NCBI GenBank assembly: GCA_002402375.1
Contig: DHFT01000005.1
Span: 1-44,555 of the forward strand
Origin: Elusimicrobia bacterium UBA4817
GTDB taxonomy: Bacteria > Elusimicrobiota > UBA8919
DNA length: 44,555 nt
Direction: 5' to 3'
Made by a program: the position numbers and the translations under genes. Under the pieces are notes generated by a model. The model did no database searches. It had not been told where the DNA came from and saw nothing but the letters and a program-made list of their open reading frames with translations. This document shows positions 41,394-44,555 of this stretch, piece by piece (the stretch's first letter is position 1; each line of letters begins with the position of its first letter).

Positions 41394-43109
41394 ATGATAG
41401 ATGAAAAAGAAGTAAGAAATTTAATACAGCAAGGCCGTCAAGCCGGTTTTCTTACATATGACGACATATTTGAGCACCTGTCTATATCGGATGTCAGCGT
41501 AGATGAAATTGACGGTTTTTTTATGACCTTGAACGATATGGGCATAAATGTCCTGAACAAACAGCCGGAAGAACCGGTAGCCGAAAAGCAAACTTCAGAA
41601 TCTTCCGACGAAGAATCCCTGAAATTAAAAATGGAAGACCCTGTCAGGATGTATCTTACGGAAATGGGGAAATCGTCGCTTTTACAGAGAAGAGAAGAAC
41701 TTGAACTGACAAAGAGCATCTGGGAAAAAAAGAGAGAACTGAAATTGATAGTGTTGGATTCTCCGATTACCCTTAAGGAGATAAAAAATTGGGAAGTGCT
41801 TATTTCAACCAGTGCTGCGTCCCCGAGAGAGTTTATGCCCCGCGGCAAAAAAACTGACACTACCTTAAGAAATATGCAGAGAAAAATGATAGAGGCGTCA
41901 AAATATTTGGATAAAGTTCAGACGAAAATCAATCAACTTAAAAAGAAACTCAAGGGGATGAAAAAGGCGTCGTCGCATAAAAAAATATCCGTTGAAAATA
42001 AAATTAACAGTTATAAAAAAGAGATAATAAAAAAAATAATCGGACTTAATCTCCACGAGGAAAAATTCAACAAACTGAAATTAAAATTACTGAACTATGC
42101 GGAAAGGATAACCGAAAATAAAAATATCTGCGGTCAAATTTCAAGAAAAAGTAAACTGGCTCTTTCCGATGTAAAGCGGATTTACCGTCAGGTAAAGCGG
42201 AAAAAAATAACGAAAACAAAATTTTTTAAGTTGACAAGGTATGAATTTCCAAAATTTGCCCGGGTGCTTGATGAGGTGAACAATGCCGATAGAAAACTTA
42301 AAAAGATGAGCAGAAATATTAATATTCCGCTTGAAGACATAGAATCATCCGCAAATAAAATAAGGCGGTTGGAAATAGAACTATTGGATGAAAAGTCAAA
42401 ACTTATAAAAGCAAATTTGCGGCTGGTCGTTTCAATCGCAAAAAGACATATGTATGCGCCTTCACTTTCACTTTTAGATTTAATACAAGAAGGCAATCTC
42501 GGCTTAATAAAAGGGGTGGAAAAATTTGAATACAAAAAGGGTTTTAAGTTTTCCACGTATGCGACATGGTGGATTAGACAATCAATAAACAGAGCCCTTG
42601 CCGACCAGTCCAGAACGATTAGAATTCCGGTTCATATGAAGGAGATGGCATCAAAACTCAACAAGTTCCAGAGGAAACATCATCAGGATTACGGTACAAA
42701 ACCTACGATTGAAGAATACTCAAAATACTTAAAAATGTCAACGGATAAAATCAGAACGCTTTTAAGAATAATTCAGGAACCGCTATCGCTTTCAACCCCT
42801 ATAAGTGACGACGAGGATTCCCGTCTTGAAGATTTTATTGAGGATAAAAAACATAAAACACCGGAAAAGCACATACACTCAAATTTAAGATACAAAGAAA
42901 TTGAAAAGGTATTGGCAACTCTCAACGACCGCGAGGCGGAGATTATCCGTTTGAGGTTTGGCATCGGTTATGGCTACCCATTAACTCTGGAAGATGTCGG
43001 AAAAATTTTTAAGATTACAAGGGAGCGGGTCCGTCAAATTGAGGCGAAGGCAATAAGAAAAATGAAACATCCCTCGCGGTGTAAAAGTCTTGTTGACTAT
43101 CTTGAATAA
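41394..43109 (+). CDS. rpoD: Primary sigma factor (RpoD/SigA)
   Basis: 571 residues. Region 1.1 covers about 1-60, region 1.2 has DPVRMYLTEMG near 83, and a Lys-rich non-conserved insert covers roughly 125-320. Region 2 runs from KLIKANLRLVVSIAKRHM near 335 with DLIQEGNLGLIKGVEKFEY and YATWWIRQSINRALADQ (-10 recognition). Region 4 ends with LTLEDVGKIFKITRERVRQIEAKAIRKM (-35 recognition). The consensus TTGACA/TATAAT promoters in this window agree with a standard sigma-70. A promoter for the following tRNA lies across its last codons. Confidence 0.96.
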   Translation: MIDEKEVRNLIQQGRQAGFLTYDDIFEHLSISDVSVDEIDGFFMTLNDMGINVLNKQPEEPVAEKQTSESSDEESLKLKMEDPVRMYLTEMGKSSLLQRREELELTKSIWEKKRELKLIVLDSPITLKEIKNWEVLISTSAASPREFMPRGKKTDTTLRNMQRKMIEASKYLDKVQTKINQLKKKLKGMKKASSHKKISVENKINSYKKEIIKKIIGLNLHEEKFNKLKLKLLNYAERITENKNICGQISRKSKLALSDVKRIYRQVKRKKITKTKFFKLTRYEFPKFARVLDEVNNADRKLKKMSRNINIPLEDIESSANKIRRLEIELLDEKSKLIKANLRLVVSIAKRHMYAPSLSLLDLIQEGNLGLIKGVEKFEYKKGFKFSTYATWWIRQSINRALADQSRTIRIPVHMKEMASKLNKFQRKHHQDYGTKPTIEEYSKYLKMSTDKIRTLLRIIQEPLSLSTPISDDEDSRLEDFIEDKKHKTPEKHIHSNLRYKEIEKVLATLNDREAEIIRLRFGIGYGYPLTLEDVGKIFKITRERVRQIEAKAIRKMKHPSRCKSLVDYLE

Positions 43110-43121
43110 TTTAGATATAAT
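43093..43121 (+). promoter_or_regulatory. Promoter of the tRNA(CAU) gene, overlapping the rpoD end
   Basis: TTGACT 43093-43098 and TATAAT 43116-43121 have a 17-base spacer. The expected start point is about 43128, so the primary transcript has only a two- to four-base leader before the tRNA. Confidence 0.8.
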
Positions 43122-43130
43122 TAAAAATGT

Positions 43131-43204
43131 GGGCTCTTAGCTCAGTTGGTCAGAGCAGCTGACTCATAATCAGCGGGTCGGGGGTTCAAGTCCCTCAGGG
43201 CCCA
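43131..43204 (+). tRNA. tRNA with CAU anticodon (Met elongator or Ile2)
   Basis: The acceptor GGGCTCT pairs with AGGGCCC with one G-U pair; the anticodon stem GCTGA/TCAGC encloses CTCATAA, and the T loop is TTCAAGT. CCA is not encoded. CAU can read AUG, or AUA after lysidine modification; the sequence resembles Ile2 tRNAs in parts, so the identity is left open. It lacks initiator features (three G-C pairs below the loop). Confidence 0.93.
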
Positions 43205-43212
43205 AAAAGGAA

Positions 43213-43240
43213 GTAGAAAGTGGGAAGCGGGAAGTGGGAA
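43213..43240 (+). repeat. Heptamer array (GTGGGAA)x4 at the nth start
   Basis: GTAGAAA, GTGGGAA, GCGGGAA and GTGGGAA lie in tandem. The probable GTG start codon of the endonuclease gene is inside the second unit. The unit is the reverse complement of the ACTTCCC array at 29200. Confidence 0.75.
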
Positions 43241-43873
43241 GTAAAGGCAGAAGAGATTTTAAGTCGGCTTAAAAAACATTATTCAGATGTAAAAAAAACG
43301 GCATTGACATTTTCAAACCCGCTGGAAATTCTCGTTGCAACAATTCTTTCCGCACAATGCACGGATGAACGGGTCAATAAAATTACTCCGCTTCTTTTTG
43401 CTAAATATAAAAAAGCATCCGACTACGCCTGCGCCGATATAAAAGTTTTTGAACAGGAAATAAAATCCTCCGGTTTTTATCACAATAAAGCGGAGAATAT
43501 AATAAATGCCTGCAGGATTATTGATGAAAAATACGGCGGTAAAGTTCCCGATACAATGGACAAGTTGCTGATGCTTCCGGGCGTAGCCAGAAAAACCGCC
43601 AACATTGTTTTGGGTAATGCGTTCGGCAAGGTTGAGGGCATAGCAGTTGATACGCATGTAAAACGGTTGTCATTCCGTTTAGGACTTTCAAAAAATACCA
43701 GTCCTGAAAAAATAGAGCGGGATTTAATGGAAATGTTTGACGAGAAAGATTGGTTTGCTATTTCAAATCTTTTAATAGAACACGGAAGAAAAATTTGTAA
43801 CGCTAAAAAGCCCGACTGCAAAAATTGTTTTTTATTGGGATTATGTCCCAGAATAGGAGTTCCGGGCAATTAG
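43220..43873 (+). CDS. nth: Endonuclease III (base-excision DNA glycosylase/AP lyase)
   Basis: 217 residues. The helix-hairpin-helix with catalytic Lys is LLMLPGVARKTANIVLGNAFG near residues 115-135, the catalytic Asp is in AVDTHVKRLSFRLGL near 142, and the [4Fe-4S] loop is CNAKKPDCKNCFLLGLC (C-x6-C-x2-C-x5-C). It removes oxidised pyrimidines. The GTG start with AAGGAAG upstream is tentative because the first seven codons come from a heptamer repeat. The stop codon lies inside tRNA-Val, a ten-base overlap. Confidence 0.92.
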   Translation: MGSGKWEVKAEEILSRLKKHYSDVKKTALTFSNPLEILVATILSAQCTDERVNKITPLLFAKYKKASDYACADIKVFEQEIKSSGFYHNKAENIINACRIIDEKYGGKVPDTMDKLLMLPGVARKTANIVLGNAFGKVEGIAVDTHVKRLSFRLGLSKNTSPEKIERDLMEMFDEKDWFAISNLLIEHGRKICNAKKPDCKNCFLLGLCPRIGVPGN

Positions 43874-43935
43874 CTCAGCGGGAGAGCACTCCCCTCACAC
43901 GGGAGGGGTCGCAGGTTCAATCCCTGCATTGCCCA
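43864..43935 (+). tRNA. tRNA-Val (anticodon CAC)
   Basis: The acceptor GGGCAAT pairs with ATTGCCC, the anticodon stem CTCCC/GGGAG encloses CTCACAC, and the T arm is GCAGG/CCTGC with loop TTCAATC. CCA is not encoded. Its first ten bases are also the end of nth, including the stop TAG, so processing of a joint transcript would cut the nth message at its stop codon. Confidence 0.95.
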
Positions 43936-43945
43936 AGTATGAATT

Positions 43946-44555
43946 ATGAACGAACAACTATCAAAACTTATAGATTTGCAGAACATTGATTCCAAAATAG
44001 ATGAGGCAAATAATAACATTGAGAAAATCAACGGTGAAATAAACTTTTTACGGGAAACTCTTGTAAAAGAAAAGGAACAGATTGAAACCGCTAAAAAAGA
44101 TATAATAAGCAGCAATATCTTTAAAAAAGAAAAGGAAATGGAAATAGTGTCAATAGAAGAAAAAATCAAAAAGCACAATATGGAATTAAATGCAGTTAAA
44201 ACCAACGCCGCATATAAAGCACTTTTAACCGAGATAGAGAGCGGGAAAAATGAAAAATTAAGAATAGAAGATGAATTACTGGCATTGATGGAAACAGACG
44301 AAAAAAATTCTAAAGACATAAAAAATTTGCAAAAAGAATATGAAAACAAAGAAAAAGAATTTGTTGGAAAAAAAGTGCTGTTTGAAAATGATTTAAAAAA
44401 AGCGAGTGAGTTGGTTTCGCAACTTTCTTTGGAACGGAAAACAAAATTGACGGAATTGCCAAAAAATATTGTTGACAAGTACGAAAATATAAGAAAAAAC
44501 AAAAATGGCTCGGCCGTAGTAATGGTAGAAGATAATGCCTGCGGCGGTTGTCACA
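43946..44555 (+). CDS. Coiled-coil zinc-ribbon protein, partial (DUF164/zf-RING_7 family)
   Basis: The 203 codons seen run off the window edge. Residues 1-170 are a long charged coiled-coil hairpin (for example IDEANNNIEKINGEINFLRE and later ENKEKEFVGKKVLFENDLKK) with NAAYKALLTEIESGK near the turn, characteristic of this family. The segment VVMVEDNACGGCH at the edge begins the C-terminal four-Cys zinc ribbon. The role is uncertain; family members are linked to nucleic acid or assembly functions. The ATG at 43946 lies 11 bases after tRNA-Val. Confidence 0.85.
   Translation, partial: MNEQLSKLIDLQNIDSKIDEANNNIEKINGEINFLRETLVKEKEQIETAKKDIISSNIFKKEKEMEIVSIEEKIKKHNMELNAVKTNAAYKALLTEIESGKNEKLRIEDELLALMETDEKNSKDIKNLQKEYENKEKEFVGKKVLFENDLKKASELVSQLSLERKTKLTELPKNIVDKYENIRKNKNGSAVVMVEDNACGGCH

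Overview
The window reads as a contiguous piece of chromosome from a Gram-negative anaerobe of an uncultured lineage. Evidence for this is a YejM-type inner-membrane protein and Wzy-like ligases (LPS outer membrane), a split archaeal-type glutamate synthase, a group 4 [NiFe] hydrogenase fused to an Mrp antiporter module, moderately low GC, and many short intergenic palindromes. Elusimicrobiota or Omnitrophota would fit, but the sequence alone does not settle the phylum. Nearly every gene is on the + strand and many overlap by ATGA, so the region is organised in long operons. No phage, transposase or CRISPR array is visible.

Layout. 1-455: tRNA-Phe with a tandemly repeated 3' end, a palindromic repeat and tRNA-Thr. 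456-4705: two tandem Wzy/O-antigen-ligase-like proteins with TPR tails. 4748-7797: HAD phosphatase, amidohydrolase, a divergent PurC and a GAF-ANTAR antiterminator. 7822-13094: a five-gene split glutamate synthase operon behind a leader that carries the two hexaloop hairpins recognised by ANTAR proteins, overlapping an intrinsic terminator. 13136-20267: glutamine synthetase III, glutamate dehydrogenase, SerA and aconitase. 20366-21883 (minus): a MEMO-AMMECR1 fusion. 21941-34691: a 17-gene hydrogenase operon made of an NAD(P)H diaphorase pair (sulfhydrogenase beta/gamma-like), a polyferredoxin, a Mbh-like [NiFe] core with both CxxC nickel motifs, a complete Mrp set with two large antiporter subunits, and the maturation protease. 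34696-38162: MtaB, YejM-like protein, HIT protein. 38207-43109: macromolecular synthesis cluster rpsU - NIF3 - dnaG - rpoD. 43131-44555: tRNA(CAU), endonuclease III, tRNA-Val and the start of a coiled-coil zinc-ribbon protein.

How it works together. Nitrogen assimilation occupies 7-20 kb: the ANTAR protein is encoded directly upstream of the leader that it probably controls, so GOGAT would be induced by antitermination. GS, GDH and an aconitase that feeds 2-oxoglutarate follow. The hydrogenase operon looks like an ion-pumping complex coupled to NAD(P)H through its own diaphorase.

The strongest novelty candidates are the ANTAR-controlled split GOGAT, the hybrid diaphorase-Mbh-Mrp hydrogenase, and a repeat landscape in which degenerate 7-8 bp tandem arrays and short palindromic elements sit inside coding sequences, in frame, as linkers or loops.
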